A stretch of DNA of 64,000 bases from Roseococcus sp. SDR (GTDB lineage: Bacteria; Pseudomonadota; Alphaproteobacteria; Acetobacterales; Acetobacteraceae): assembly GCF_019083995.1 (NCBI RefSeq), contig NZ_JAHRCU010000006.1:62001-126000 (forward strand), given 5' to 3'. The notes beneath the pieces are model-generated. The model worked only from the letters and a program-made list of their open reading frames with translations, was not told the origin of the DNA and did no database searches. A program made the translations under genes and the position numbers. Below are positions 7,779-18,453 of this stretch, piece after piece. Numbering within the stretch: position 1 is the stretch's first letter; every line of letters starts with the position of its first letter.

Positions 7779-8951
7779 ATGATGCCGCTCAGCCGCTTCA
7801 CCGTCCTCGACCTCACCCGCGTGCGCTCCGGCCCCACCTGCGTGCGGCAGCTGGCCGATTGGGGGGCGAACGTCATCAAGATCGAGGCGACGGACGAGGT
7901 GGACACCAGCAAGGGCATGGGCGGCGAGCGCCATGGCCCCGATTTCCAGCTGGTCCATCGCAACAAGCGCGGCATGACGCTGAACCTGAAATCCGCCGAG
8001 GGCCGCGCCACCTTCCACCGCATGGTCGAGAAGGCGGATGTGGTGGTGGAAAACTATCGCCCCGACGTGAAGAACCGCCTCGGCCTCGACTACGAGACGC
8101 TGTCGAAGATCAACCCGCGCATCGTGCTGGGCTCCATCTCCGGCTTCGGTCAGACAGGCCCCTATGCCAAGCGCCCCGGCTTCGACCAGATCGCCCAGGG
8201 CATGGGCGGGCTGATGTCCGTCACCGGCCTGCCCGGCCAGGGCCCGGTGCGCGTCGGCATCCCGGTGGCGGACCTCACCTCCGGCCTTTATTGCGCGCTC
8301 GGCATCATGGTCGCGCTGCTGGAGCGCGAGGTGACGGGCAAGGGCCGCTGGGTCCATGTCAGCCTGCTGGAAGCCATGATCGGCATGATGGATTTCCAGG
8401 CCACCCGCTGGACCATGAAGGGCGAGGTGCCGAAGCAGGCCGGCAATGACCACCCCACCACCACCCCGACCGGCCTGTTCACCACCACGGATGGCGTGGT
8501 GAATCTCGCCGGCGGCGGCCAGAACATGTGGGAGCGCATCGTCGCCGTCCTCGGCATCGAGGAGCAGGCGAAGGACCCGGACGTGGCGAATGACAAGCTG
8601 CGCACCAAGAACCGCGCCAAGACCAACGCCATGCTCCAGGCCGTGATCGGCACCAACACCAGCGAATACTGGGTGACGCGCTTCAACGAGGCCGGCGTGC
8701 CCTGCGGCCCCGTCTATTCGATGGACCAGGTCTTCGCCGACCGCCAGGTGCAGCATCTCGGCATGGAGATGGCCGTCGAGCATCCGGTCCTCGGCACCAT
8801 CAACACGGTGCGCGCGCCCATGCAGATCGAGGGCGTGCAATGCGCCCGCCGCCCGACGCCGGAGCAGGGCCAGCACACGGATGAGGTGCTGGCGGAATTC
8901 GGCTTCTCCGCCGAGGAGATCGCGACGCTGCGCGCGCAGAAGGCGATCTGA
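7779..8951 (+). CDS. Type III CoA-transferase (CaiB/BaiF family)
   Basis: 390 aa enzyme that transfers CoA between carboxylic acids. The N-terminal LDLTRVRSGPTCVRQLADWGANVIKIE, the NKRGMTLNLK segment and the catalytic-Asp region VGIPVADLTSGLYCALGI are hallmarks. The C-terminal YWVTRFNEAGVPCGPVYSMDQ is also conserved. Start ATG 7779 has GGAG at about 7765; a second ATG follows at once. The tarD gene begins 3 nt after its stop, so the two form an operon. Donor and acceptor are not predictable, but pairing with a tartrate dehydratase hints at a dicarboxylate or hydroxyacid substrate. Confidence 0.92.
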   Translation: MMPLSRFTVLDLTRVRSGPTCVRQLADWGANVIKIEATDEVDTSKGMGGERHGPDFQLVHRNKRGMTLNLKSAEGRATFHRMVEKADVVVENYRPDVKNRLGLDYETLSKINPRIVLGSISGFGQTGPYAKRPGFDQIAQGMGGLMSVTGLPGQGPVRVGIPVADLTSGLYCALGIMVALLEREVTGKGRWVHVSLLEAMIGMMDFQATRWTMKGEVPKQAGNDHPTTTPTGLFTTTDGVVNLAGGGQNMWERIVAVLGIEEQAKDPDVANDKLRTKNRAKTNAMLQAVIGTNTSEYWVTRFNEAGVPCGPVYSMDQVFADRQVQHLGMEMAVEHPVLGTINTVRAPMQIEGVQCARRPTPEQGQHTDEVLAEFGFSAEEIATLRAQKAI

Positions 8952-8954
8952 CCC

Positions 8955-10130
8955 GTGAAGATCACCTCCATCCGCCAGGGCGTGGTGCCCATCATGAGCG
9001 CCATCGCCAATGCCTATATCGACTTCTCGAAGATGACGGCGAGCGTCGTCGCCGTCACCGTCGAATCCGGCGATGGCCGCAAGGCCACCGGCTATGGCTT
9101 CAACAGCAATGGCCGCTACGCCCAGCCCGGCCTGCTGACCGAGCGCTTCATCCCCCGCCTGGAAGAGGCCGGCGAACTCCCCGCCCATGAGGATGGCGGC
9201 TTCGACCCCACGCCGGCCTGGACGGCGATGATGAAGAACGAGAAGCCGGGCGGCCATGGCGACCGCTCGGTGGCCGTCGGCGTGCTCGACATGGCGCTCT
9301 GGGATGCGGCGGCCAAGCTCGCGGGCCTGCCGCTGTGGAAGCTGCTCTCCAACCGCTTCAATGGCGGCCGGCATGACGCCACCGCCTGGGTCTATGCGGC
9401 GGGCGGCTACTACCATCCCGGCAAGGATGTGGATGGCCTGGTCGAGGAGATGAAGCGCTACCTGGGCCAGGGCTATTCGGTCGTGAAGATGAAGATCGGC
9501 GGCTCGCCCGGCATGCCGCTGCGCGAGGCCCTGCTGCTCGATCTCAGCCGCATCGAGGCGGTGCTGAAGCTGCTGGATGGCGACGGCTCGCGCCTCTGCG
9601 TGGATGTGAATGGCCGCTTCGGGCTGCATGCGGCGCTGAGCTACGGCGCCGCCATCCAGAATTTCGGCCTGCGCTGGTATGAGGAGCCGCTGGACCCGCT
9701 GGATTACGCCACCCACGCGACGCTGGCCGAGCATTACCAGCCGCCGCTCGCCACCGGCGAGAACCTGTTCAGCATGCTGGATGCGCGCAACCTGATCCGC
9801 CATGGCGGCCTGCGCCCGGACCGCGACATCCTGCAATTCGACCCGGCCCTCTCCTACGGCCTGGTCGAATATCTCCGCACGCTGACCATGCTGCGCGAAC
9901 ACGGCTGGTCCCCCCGCCGCTGCGTGCCGCATGGCGGCCACCAATTCGCGCTGAATATCGCGACCGGCCTCGGCCTCGGCGGCAATGAAAGCTACCCGGA
10001 GGTCTTCGCGCCCTTCGGCGGCTTCGCCAGCGGCGTGCCGGTGGTGGACAGCCGGGTCGCCATGCCGGACGTGCCGGGGATCGGCTTCGAGGTGAAGAAC
10101 GACCTCTGGGCCGTGCTGAAGGACCTCTGA
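8955..10130 (+). CDS. tarD: D(-)-tartrate dehydratase (enolase superfamily, mandelate-racemase type)
   Basis: 391 aa enolase-superfamily dehydratase. It closely resembles the Bradyrhizobium D-tartrate dehydratase as I recall it: NAYIDF(T/S)KMT, GYGFNSNGRY, NEKPGGHG(E/D)RSVAVG, VYAAGGYY(Y/H)PGK and CIPHGGHQ-type segments are all present. Catalytic elements are the KMK lysine pair, metal ligands in DVNGRF, WYEEPLDP and TGENL, and the C-terminal His of PHGGHQ. The expected reaction is D-tartrate to oxaloacetate. It begins at GTG 8955, 3 nt after the CoA-transferase stop. A small GC hairpin just after the stop (about 10131-10147) may terminate the operon. Confidence 0.87.
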   Translation: MKITSIRQGVVPIMSAIANAYIDFSKMTASVVAVTVESGDGRKATGYGFNSNGRYAQPGLLTERFIPRLEEAGELPAHEDGGFDPTPAWTAMMKNEKPGGHGDRSVAVGVLDMALWDAAAKLAGLPLWKLLSNRFNGGRHDATAWVYAAGGYYHPGKDVDGLVEEMKRYLGQGYSVVKMKIGGSPGMPLREALLLDLSRIEAVLKLLDGDGSRLCVDVNGRFGLHAALSYGAAIQNFGLRWYEEPLDPLDYATHATLAEHYQPPLATGENLFSMLDARNLIRHGGLRPDRDILQFDPALSYGLVEYLRTLTMLREHGWSPRRCVPHGGHQFALNIATGLGLGGNESYPEVFAPFGGFASGVPVVDSRVAMPDVPGIGFEVKNDLWAVLKDL

Positions 10131-10254
10131 GGCCCCGAAAGGCCGGGGGCATGCTTGCATCCGGCGCCGCTCTGGCCAGATGATGCGGCATGTCATCTTG
10201 CCGCCCGCCCCGATTCGCAGGCGGCCTCTGGCCAAGGAACCGCCGGACCCGCCG

Positions 10255-11334
<1,080 letters not shown>

Positions 11335-11367
11335 GGAAGCCCGGGCCAGAACGAAGGACAAGAACAG

Positions 11368-12051
11368 ATGATGCGCATCCTTCTGGTGGAAGACGATGTC
11401 GAGGTCGCCCGTTTCGTGAAGAAGGGCCTCCAGGAGGCCGGCCACACCGTCGAGCACGCGGCGAACGGGCGGGATGGCCTGTTCCTCGCCGCCTCGGAAT
11501 CCTTCGACATGCTGGTGCTGGACCGCATGCTCCCTGGCGGGGTGGACGGCGTCCGCCTTGTCGAAACCCTGCGCCAGCAGGGCAACCGCACGCCGGTGCT
11601 CTTCCTCTCCGCCCTCTCGGGCGTGGATGAGCGGGTGAAGGGCCTCAAGGCCGGTGGCGACGACTACCTGGTCAAGCCCTTCGCCTTCGCCGAGCTGCTG
11701 GCCCGCGTCGAGGCGCTGGGCCGCCGCCCCTCCTCCGAGGCGCCGGTCACCAAGCTGCGCGTGGCCGATCTCGAACTCGACCTGCTGAGCCGCACCGTGA
11801 TGCGCGGCAGCCGCAAGATCGACGTCCAGCCGCGCGAATTCCGCCTGCTGGAGCACCTGATGCGCCATGCCGGCCAGGTGGTGACGCGCACCATGCTGCT
11901 CGAGAAGGTCTGGGACTACCATTTCGACCCGCAGACCAACGTGATCGACGTGCATGTCAGCCGCCTGCGCCAGAAGCTCGACAAGGGCTTCGACAAGCCG
12001 CTGATCCACACGGTGCGCAACGCCGGCTACATGATCCGGGCCGAGGCCTGA
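11368..12051 (+). CDS. OmpR/PhoB-family response regulator
   Basis: 227 aa. N-terminal receiver domain with the acidic pair E9/D10, phospho-acceptor D52 in LVLDRMLPGG and K103 in DDYLVKPF. The C-terminal winged helix reads QPREFRLLEHLMRH to VSRLRQKLDKGF. It begins 34 nt after the protease gene with an AAGGA site, and the sensor kinase begins 24 nt later, so all three are likely cotranscribed. It probably controls transcription in response to the kinase; possible feedback on the protease gene is inferred from gene order only. Confidence 0.93.
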   Translation: MMRILLVEDDVEVARFVKKGLQEAGHTVEHAANGRDGLFLAASESFDMLVLDRMLPGGVDGVRLVETLRQQGNRTPVLFLSALSGVDERVKGLKAGGDDYLVKPFAFAELLARVEALGRRPSSEAPVTKLRVADLELDLLSRTVMRGSRKIDVQPREFRLLEHLMRHAGQVVTRTMLLEKVWDYHFDPQTNVIDVHVSRLRQKLDKGFDKPLIHTVRNAGYMIRAEA

Positions 12052-12074
12052 GCGTCCCGGCCAGGGACCGTCCA

Positions 12075-13481
12075 ATGCCGCGCACGGCACAAGCACCGCG
12101 CCTGCTGCAATCGGCCGGCTTCCGCTTCGCGCTGCTCTTCGTCGGCATCTTCTCCGTCGCCGCCGCCTTCCTGGTGGCGGTGCTCTGGTGGGCGACCGCC
12201 GGCGCGCTGGACCGGCAGACCATCGCCGCCATCCGCACCGATGCCTCCGCCCTGGTGGAACGCTACCGCGACGCCGGCGCCCAGGGCCTGATCGAGGCGA
12301 TCGAGGAGCGCCTCGCCCTCGATGCCGAGGCCGAGACCATCTACCTGCTGGTGAACGCCCAGGGTGTGAAGCTCGCCGGCAACCTGACCAGCTGGCCCAC
12401 CGCCATCGGCGAGGAAGGCGTCTGGTTCCGCACCCGCATCCTGCATGATGGCGCGACGGCCGAGGCGCGCGTGCACCGCCGCGACCTGCCGGGGCTGCGC
12501 CTGCTGGTGGGCCGTGACGAGAGCGAGCGCGTGCAGCTCCGCCTGCTGCTGACCGAGGGCGTCGCCTGGTCGCTCGGCGCCGTGCTGCTCTTTGCCGTCA
12601 TGGGCGCGGCGGTGATCCGCCGCGCGCTGCAGAACCGCATGCGCCCCGCCGTCGCCACCGCGCAGGGCATCGCGGCGGGGGATTTCTCCCAGCGCGTGCC
12701 GATCTCCCCGCAAGGCGATGAGTTCGACCGGCTGGGCGCGACGATGAACGCGATGCTGGACCGCATCGCGGCGCTGATGGCCGGCATGCGCGGCGTGGCG
12801 GATGCCATCGCGCATGACCTGCGCACCCCCATCGCCCGCGCCCGTGGCAAGCTGGAAGGAAGCCTCGCCACCGCCGCGACGGAGGAGGAGCTGCGCGCGG
12901 CGGTGGAGGAAGGCATCGCCGACCTCGACAACATCACCCGCATCTTCCAGGCCCTGCTGCGCATCGCCGAGGCCGAGGCCGGCGCCCGCCGCGCCGCCTT
13001 CGCGCCGCTCGACCTGCCCGAGGTGCTGCGCGACGCGGCCGAGTTCTACGAGGCGATGGCCGAGGCGCGCGAGCAGACGCTCGAGACCGAGATGCCCGAT
13101 CACCTGCCCCTGCTCGGCGACCGCGACCTGCTGCTGCAGGCGGTCGCGAACCTGCTGGACAATGCCATCAAGTTCACGCCCCAGGGCGGTGTCGTGCGCC
13201 TCACCGCCCGGCAGGATGAGCAGGGCATCGAGATCGCGGTGAGTGATTCCGGCCCCGGCCTCTCGCCCGAGGACCGGGCGCGCGCGATGGACCGCTTCTT
13301 CCGCGCCGATGCCTCCCGCAACCTGCCCGGCTCCGGCCTCGGCCTCGCGCTGGTGCGGGCGGTGGCGCAATTGCATGCGGGCGAGGTGATGCTGGGCGAT
13401 GCCATGCCCGGCGCCAGCCCGCCCGGCCTCAAGGTGGCGCTGCTTCTGCCCGGGGCCGGGCTGGAGGCCGCGGCCGAGTGA
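12075..13481 (+). CDS. Membrane sensor histidine kinase
   Basis: 468 aa. Transmembrane helix near residues 15-40, an extracytoplasmic sensor region of about 120 residues, a second helix at ALLFAVMGAAVI, HAMP, then HisKA with H-box DAIAHDLRTPIARARG. The HATPase domain has N-box NLLDNAIKF, G1 SDSGPGLSPED, F-box RFFRAD and G2 GSGLGLALVRA. Cognate of the response regulator just upstream. The sensed signal is unknown; linkage to a DegP-like protease suggests an envelope cue. Confidence 0.92.
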   Translation: MPRTAQAPRLLQSAGFRFALLFVGIFSVAAAFLVAVLWWATAGALDRQTIAAIRTDASALVERYRDAGAQGLIEAIEERLALDAEAETIYLLVNAQGVKLAGNLTSWPTAIGEEGVWFRTRILHDGATAEARVHRRDLPGLRLLVGRDESERVQLRLLLTEGVAWSLGAVLLFAVMGAAVIRRALQNRMRPAVATAQGIAAGDFSQRVPISPQGDEFDRLGATMNAMLDRIAALMAGMRGVADAIAHDLRTPIARARGKLEGSLATAATEEELRAAVEEGIADLDNITRIFQALLRIAEAEAGARRAAFAPLDLPEVLRDAAEFYEAMAEAREQTLETEMPDHLPLLGDRDLLLQAVANLLDNAIKFTPQGGVVRLTARQDEQGIEIAVSDSGPGLSPEDRARAMDRFFRADASRNLPGSGLGLALVRAVAQLHAGEVMLGDAMPGASPPGLKVALLLPGAGLEAAAE

Positions 13482-13552
13482 TGCGCAGGTCATGACCAAG
13501 GCTTCACGGCCGGCCCATCGCCCTGAGACGCAGCCCAGCGCATCTATGGCCC

Positions 13553-13834
13553 ATGCGCCGCCTCGCCGCCCTGGCCGTGATCCTGCCGCTGTTCAGCTCC
13601 GCGCCCGGCCCCGCCCGGGCCGATGAGGGGCCGTCGCGCACCACCACCGACAATGCCGAATATTGCGAGGCGCTGGCCGCCCGCCTCGCCGCCAGCCCCA
13701 CGCCCGTCAGCGCCGCCCCGCGCGAACTGGCCGAGGAGGGCCAGCGCCTCTGCGCCTCCGGCCATGTGCGGACCGGCATCGCCAAGCTGCGCCGCGCGCT
13801 GCGCGCCACGCGGGCCGAGGCGCGCACCGAATAG
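13553..13834 (+). CDS. Small exported protein, function unknown
   Basis: 93 aa. A hydrophobic N-terminus (MRRLAALAVILPLFSSAPGPARA) ending in an AxA-type site predicts Sec export, leaving a mature protein of about 70 residues. It has two cysteines (YCEALA and RLCASG) that could form a periplasmic disulfide. I recognise no family. It follows the histidine kinase by 71 nt and is 3 nt from the MFS gene, so cotranscription is likely. A periplasmic accessory of the two-component system is possible but unsupported. Confidence 0.6.
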   Translation: MRRLAALAVILPLFSSAPGPARADEGPSRTTTDNAEYCEALAARLAASPTPVSAAPRELAEEGQRLCASGHVRTGIAKLRRALRATRAEARTE

Positions 13835-13837
13835 GAG

Positions 13838-15001
13838 ATGCGGCCCCGCGGCGATCTCGCCGAGCCGCTGGCGAGGGGCCGCAGGGTGAACCGGGGCTTC
13901 CTGCCCCTCGCGCTGGCCGGCGCCGCGGCCACCTGCGTCGGCATCGGGCTGGCGCGCTTCGCCTTCGTGCCGCTTTTTCCCGCTCTGGTGAAGGCCGGCT
14001 GGGTGACGGGGGCGGAGGCCGGGCTGCTCGGCGCGGCGGCGCTGGCGGGCTATGTCGGCGGCGCCATGGGCGCGCAGGCGCTGGGCCGGCGCATCGGCAC
14101 GCGCCCGGCGCTCGCCCTCGGCATGGCGGGAGCGCTTGTCTCCCTGCTGGCCTCGGCCCTGCCCGGTGGGCTGGCCTGGCTGCTGCCCTGGCGGCTGCTC
14201 GCGGGCCTCGCCGGCGGGGTGCTGATGTCGCTGGCCGGCCCCGCCATCCAGCGCGCCGTCCCGCCCGAGCGGCGGGGTGCCGCCTCAGGCATCGTCGTCA
14301 GCGGGGTGGGCGGCGGCATCGCGCTGGGGGCGGCGCTGCTGCCGCCCTTGCTGGCCTGGGGGCCGAGTGCCGGCTGGCTCGGCCTGGCCGCCCTCACCGC
14401 GCTGCTCTGGGCCTTCGCGCAGCCGCGCTTCCCGGCCGATCCGGGCGGGCAGGCGGCGCCAGGACCGGTGCCGCGCGTGCCGGGGCTCATGCTCGCCTAT
14501 GCGCTCTCCGGCGCGGGGATGGTGCCGCACATGGTCTATCTGGCGGATCTCGCGGCGCGCGGCTTCGGCCTCGGCGTCTTCGCGGGCAGCGGGATGTGGC
14601 TGGTCTTCGGGCTCGGCGCGCTCTGCGGCACGCTGCTCGGCGGCCGCCTGGCCGACCGGCTGGGCGGCGCGCGGGCGGCGCGGCTCTGGCTCGCTGTGCA
14701 GGTGGCCGCGCTGGCCCTGGCGCTGCTCCCCTGGTGGCCCGTGCTGATCCTCGCCGCCGCGCTGGGCGGCTTCGCAGGCGTCGGCGTTTCGGCCGTGACA
14801 CTGGCCTGGGCGCGGGAGGCGGCGGGCAGCGCGGCCGGCGGCCTCTGGGTCAAGGCCACCATCGCCTATGCCCTGGCCCAGGCGGGCGCCGCCTTCGCCC
14901 TGGCGGCGGTCTTCGGCTGGAGCGGTGAGAGCCACGCCCTGGTCTTCGCCCTCGGCCTGCTGCTGTCCGGGCTGGCCATCCTGGCGGCCCGGCGGCCCTG
15001 A
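13838..15001 (+). CDS. YbfB/YjiJ-family MFS transporter
   Basis: 387 aa, about 12 hydrophobic segments, with the family opening CVGIGLARFAFVPLFPAL. The MFS loop motif appears as LGRRIGTRPAL between TM2 and TM3 and again as GGRLADRLGG in the second half. The start is uncertain: ATG 13838 has AGGAG abutting it, while GTG 13886 lies after a GGGG-rich stretch and begins just before TM1. Probable exporter; substrate unknown. It ends just before the convergent type I secretion operon. Confidence 0.85.
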   Translation: MRPRGDLAEPLARGRRVNRGFLPLALAGAAATCVGIGLARFAFVPLFPALVKAGWVTGAEAGLLGAAALAGYVGGAMGAQALGRRIGTRPALALGMAGALVSLLASALPGGLAWLLPWRLLAGLAGGVLMSLAGPAIQRAVPPERRGAASGIVVSGVGGGIALGAALLPPLLAWGPSAGWLGLAALTALLWAFAQPRFPADPGGQAAPGPVPRVPGLMLAYALSGAGMVPHMVYLADLAARGFGLGVFAGSGMWLVFGLGALCGTLLGGRLADRLGGARAARLWLAVQVAALALALLPWWPVLILAAALGGFAGVGVSAVTLAWAREAAGSAAGGLWVKATIAYALAQAGAAFALAAVFGWSGESHALVFALGLLLSGLAILAARRP

Positions 15002-15022
15002 ACCGCGCCCCCGGGGGCGGCG

Positions 15023-16387
15023 TTACGGCTCCTGGAAGGCGCGGTGGAAGCTGTCCACCACGGGCTGCGTGATGTAGCGCCAGAAGGTCCGGCTGCCGAG
15101 CTGGATATGCGCCTCCACCGGCATGCCGGGCGTGAGGAACACGGCCGGCAGCCGCGCCAGCTGCTCGGCATCGATGCGGATATGCGCGCGGTAATGGCTG
15201 GCGCGCGTCTGCGGATCGATGGTGATGTCGGGTGCCACGAAGCTCACCTCGCCATGCAGGAAGGGCACGAGGCGCTGCTTGAAGGCCGGCAGACGGATCT
15301 CCGCCGGCAGCCCGGTGAAGACCACGTCGATGTCCATGGGCTGCACCTGCACCTCGGCGATCAGCCGGTCCCGCACGGGGACCAGCTCCATCGCCGGGTC
15401 GCCGGGGCGGAGCACGGCGCCCAGGTTGAAGACGCGGAGATTCACGATGGTGCCGTCCTCGGGGGCGACGATGTCGCGCCGCGTCGAGATGTCGGCCGCG
15501 GCGCGCAGCCGCTCCTCCACCTCGGCGAGGCGGCCCACCACCTCGCGCATCTCGGTGCCGACCTCCTGCAGGCGCTGGTCCACCGTCTGGCGCGTCTGGC
15601 TCTCGGCCTCCTCCACCGCGGCATTGGCGCGGCGGATCTGGCCGGTCAGGTCGGCGATCAGACCCTCGGTCGCGGCGAGCTGACGCTGCAGCGCGAGCAG
15701 TTCGGGCAGGCGGGCCAGGCCCTGCTGCACCAGGCCCCGGCGCATCGCCTCCTCCTGCACCAGCAGCGTGAGCTGGCGGCGCGCCGCCTCGATCTGCCCC
15801 TCGGCCGAGGCGATGGTGCCCCGCGCCTGGTCGCGCCGGTTCGTCAGCACGCTGAGCTGGCTCGACAGGCTCGCCTGCCGCGCCTGGAACAGGGCGCGCT
15901 GGCCCGCCACCGCCTCGGCCGCGCGCGGATCGCGCGAGGCGAGCAGCGCCGGCGGGAAATTGATGTTCTCCGCGCGCTCCAGCTCGGCCGTCAGCCGCGC
16001 CTGCTGCGCCATGAGCGCATCCCGCTGCGCGACGAGCCCGGCCACGGCCGAGCCCGACTGCACGTCATCGAGGCGCATCAGCACCTGGCCCTCGCGCACC
16101 TGGTCGCCATCGCGCACCATGATCTCGCGCACCATGCCGCCTTCGAGGTGCTGCAAGGTGCGGCGCGTTCCCTCCACCTTGATCATGCCCGGCGCGATCG
16201 CCGCCTCGGAGAGGGGGGCGAAGACGGCCCAGGCCATGAAGCCGCCGAAGAAGCCGAACATCACCAGCAGGCCGAAGAGCATGACGCCCCGCGTGCGCGG
16301 CGCCTCGGCCTCGATCACCGGCGGCGGCCGCTCGGGCAGGACGGCGGGGCGCGGCGCGGGGACGCTGCGGTCGGTCGTGTCCAGCAT
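15023..16387 (-). CDS. HlyD-family type I secretion adaptor (membrane fusion protein)
   Basis: 454 aa. Short cytoplasmic N-terminus, one TM helix (VMLFGLLVMFGFFGGFMAW), then the lipoyl-type half-motif VEGTRRTLQHLEGGMVREI. A long alpha-helical coiled-coil hairpin occupies about residues 110-270, and the second barrel half includes APEDGTIVNLRVF and a C-terminal TPGMPVEAHI. It bridges the ABC protein to an outer-membrane TolC-type channel, which is not in this window. Start ATG 16387 overlaps the ABC gene stop. Confidence 0.9.
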   Translation of the reverse strand: MLDTTDRSVPAPRPAVLPERPPPVIEAEAPRTRGVMLFGLLVMFGFFGGFMAWAVFAPLSEAAIAPGMIKVEGTRRTLQHLEGGMVREIMVRDGDQVREGQVLMRLDDVQSGSAVAGLVAQRDALMAQQARLTAELERAENINFPPALLASRDPRAAEAVAGQRALFQARQASLSSQLSVLTNRRDQARGTIASAEGQIEAARRQLTLLVQEEAMRRGLVQQGLARLPELLALQRQLAATEGLIADLTGQIRRANAAVEEAESQTRQTVDQRLQEVGTEMREVVGRLAEVEERLRAAADISTRRDIVAPEDGTIVNLRVFNLGAVLRPGDPAMELVPVRDRLIAEVQVQPMDIDVVFTGLPAEIRLPAFKQRLVPFLHGEVSFVAPDITIDPQTRASHYRAHIRIDAEQLARLPAVFLTPGMPVEAHIQLGSRTFWRYITQPVVDSFHRAFQEP

Positions 16388-18129
16388 CAGGTGGCACCCC
16401 CGGCGGCGGAGGCGAGCTGCACCGGGCGCGGCGGGCCGGCGAGGCGCTTCAGCACCTCGGCACGCGGCCCGAAGAGCTCCGCCGCGCCATCCTTCATCAC
16501 CAGCACCTTGTCCACCTCCTGCACCAAGGCGGGCCGGTGCGAGACGAGGACGACGGTGACGCCGCGGGCCTTCAGCTGCTGCAGGGCGCGGCCCAGCGCG
16601 GCCTCGCTGTCGCCATCGAGGTTGCTGTTGGGCTCATCCAGCACGACGAGGCGCGGCCCGCCGAACAGCGCGCGCGCAAGGCCCACGAGCTGCCGCTGCC
16701 CGCCCGAGAGATGCTGGCCAGCCTCACCGATCTCGGTCTCATAGCCGCCCGGCAGGCGCAGGATCATCTCGTGGCAGCCGGCGAGCTTCGCGGCCTCGAA
16801 CACCGCCTCGGGCTCGGCCTCGGAAAGGCGGGCGATATTGTCGAAGACCGTGCCCTCGAACAGCTCCACATCCTGCGGCAGGTAGCCGAGGTAGCGGCCG
16901 AAATCCTCGCGCTGCCAGAGGAAGACATCGGCGCCGTCCAGCCGCACCGCGCCCGCGGTCGGCGGCAGCGTGCCGATCAGCATGCGCACCAGTGTGGTCT
17001 TGCCCGCCGCCGAGGGGCCGATGATGGCGAGGCTCTCGCCCGCCGCCAGCCCGAAGGTCACGCCCTTGATCATCGAGACGGCCTGGCCGGGGAAATTGTA
17101 GCTGACGCGCTCCACCGCGAGGTTGCCGCGCGGCGCGGGCAGCGGCATGCCGGCCGGGCGCAGGCGGGGCATGGTGAGGAAGAGCTTGAGGCGCCGCAGC
17201 GCCGCGCGCGCCTGCACCAGCTGCTTCCAGGAGCCGACCACCTGCTCGACCGGCGCCAGCGCGCGGCCCATCACGATGGAGGCGGCGATGGAAGCGCCCG
17301 AGGTCAGCTCCTGCTGCAGCACCAGCCAGGCGCCGAGGCCCAGAACGGCGAGCTGCACGGCCAGGCGGAAAAACTTGATGAGCGCCAGGATGATGGCCGC
17401 GCGATCCGCCGCCGTTTCCTGCGGCGCCTGGGCATTGGCCAGCACGCCGCGCCAGCGCCGCAGCACGGCGGGCATCATGCCCATGCTGTCGATCACCTCG
17501 GCGTTGCGCGCGATGGCCTCGGCCCGGCGATGGCCCTGCATCGCGGCGACGCCGGCCGTCTGCAGCGCCTTGGCCGTGATCGCCTCATTCGTCAGCGTGA
17601 GGATGAAGAGGATGATGGCGCCACCCAGCGCCAGCCAGCCCAGCATCGGGTGCAGCAGGAAAACGAGGCCGATATAGACCGGCACCCAGGGCAGGTCGAA
17701 GAGCGCCAGCATGCCGGGCGAGCCCAGGAAGGCCCGGCAGACGCCGAGGTCGCGCAGCGCCTCCATGCGGTAATTGCCGCCACGCAGCTGGCCTTCCACC
17801 GCGCGCATGAAGCCCTCGGGCGCCACGCGGTGCTCCACCCAGGCGGCCACGCGCTGCATGATGACGCTGCGCACCGCCTCCAGCATGGCGAGGATCATCA
17901 GCGCGAAGATCGCGACCAGCGTCAGGTAGAGCAGCGTGTCGGTGTTGCGCGTGGCCAGCACGCGGTCAAACACCTGCATCATGTAGATCGAGACGGTGAG
18001 CTGGAGCAGGTTCACCACGCCCGAGAAGGCGGCGACCAGCCAGAACTGCTTGCGGCAGACGGCGAGCGCCTTGCCGAGGGGCGTCTCGGCCAGCGGCACC
18101 GCGCCGCGGGCGGCCTGGGTGCCGCTCAT
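16387..18129 (-). CDS. Type I secretion ABC transporter (permease-ATPase)
   Basis: 580 aa PrtD/AprD-type fused exporter. Six-helix transmembrane domain (about residues 25-310) with LFDLPWVPVYIGLVFLLHP, then the nucleotide-binding domain: Walker A GPSAAGKTT, signature LSGGQRQ, Walker B LVVLDEPNSNLD and H-loop VSHRP. It lacks the N-terminal C39-like domain of bacteriocin or RTX-leader exporters, so substrates are expected to carry an uncleaved C-terminal signal. It overlaps the HlyD gene and is preceded by a 15-codon coupled reading frame (18126-18173). Confidence 0.92.
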   Translation of the reverse strand: MSGTQAARGAVPLAETPLGKALAVCRKQFWLVAAFSGVVNLLQLTVSIYMMQVFDRVLATRNTDTLLYLTLVAIFALMILAMLEAVRSVIMQRVAAWVEHRVAPEGFMRAVEGQLRGGNYRMEALRDLGVCRAFLGSPGMLALFDLPWVPVYIGLVFLLHPMLGWLALGGAIILFILTLTNEAITAKALQTAGVAAMQGHRRAEAIARNAEVIDSMGMMPAVLRRWRGVLANAQAPQETAADRAAIILALIKFFRLAVQLAVLGLGAWLVLQQELTSGASIAASIVMGRALAPVEQVVGSWKQLVQARAALRRLKLFLTMPRLRPAGMPLPAPRGNLAVERVSYNFPGQAVSMIKGVTFGLAAGESLAIIGPSAAGKTTLVRMLIGTLPPTAGAVRLDGADVFLWQREDFGRYLGYLPQDVELFEGTVFDNIARLSEAEPEAVFEAAKLAGCHEMILRLPGGYETEIGEAGQHLSGGQRQLVGLARALFGGPRLVVLDEPNSNLDGDSEAALGRALQQLKARGVTVVLVSHRPALVQEVDKVLVMKDGAAELFGPRAEVLKRLAGPPRPVQLASAAGGAT

Positions 18130-18173
18130 GCCGACAGGCCCGGCATCTTGGCCTTCGGTTCCAGACGAGACAT
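18126..18173 (-). CDS. Possible 15-residue leader peptide
   Basis: A 15-codon frame (MSRLEPKAKMPGLSA) ends in TGA overlapping the ABC gene ATG as ATGA, so translation of the ABC gene could be coupled to it. A weak purine stretch (GGAAGTG) lies just upstream. It may be a translational leader or simply chance; no family is recognised. Confidence 0.3.
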   Translation of the reverse strand: MSRLEPKAKMPGLSA

Positions 18174-18453
18174 CACTTCCGCACCTTCTTCCACCAGCCG
18201 TGGAACCGAAAGCCCTTGGGCCATGACAATTCAGCGACCTGCAACGCCGCCCGCCCTCGAGGGTCCGCCGGCCGCGCCGCCCGGCCCCACGGGAACACGC
18301 CAGAGCTCCCGGAGGGCGCGATCACGCCCCGCCATCGCGCGGGGAATGTCCCTTGGGACAGCCTTGAGGTGATGCAGAACACGTCATGAATTAAGCTATT
18401 TACAGGCCGCTTGTCCAGGAAATCCCCCTGAACTCCCGGCATGGGACGCCGTG
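18174..18453. other. Gene-free upstream region of the secretion operon
   Basis: About 280 nt with no convincing gene. It should contain the promoter of the type I secretion operon. The AT-richer stretch around 18,385-18,405 (TGAATTAAGCTATTTACAGG) is the most promoter-like patch, but no boxes can be assigned firmly. Confidence 0.35.
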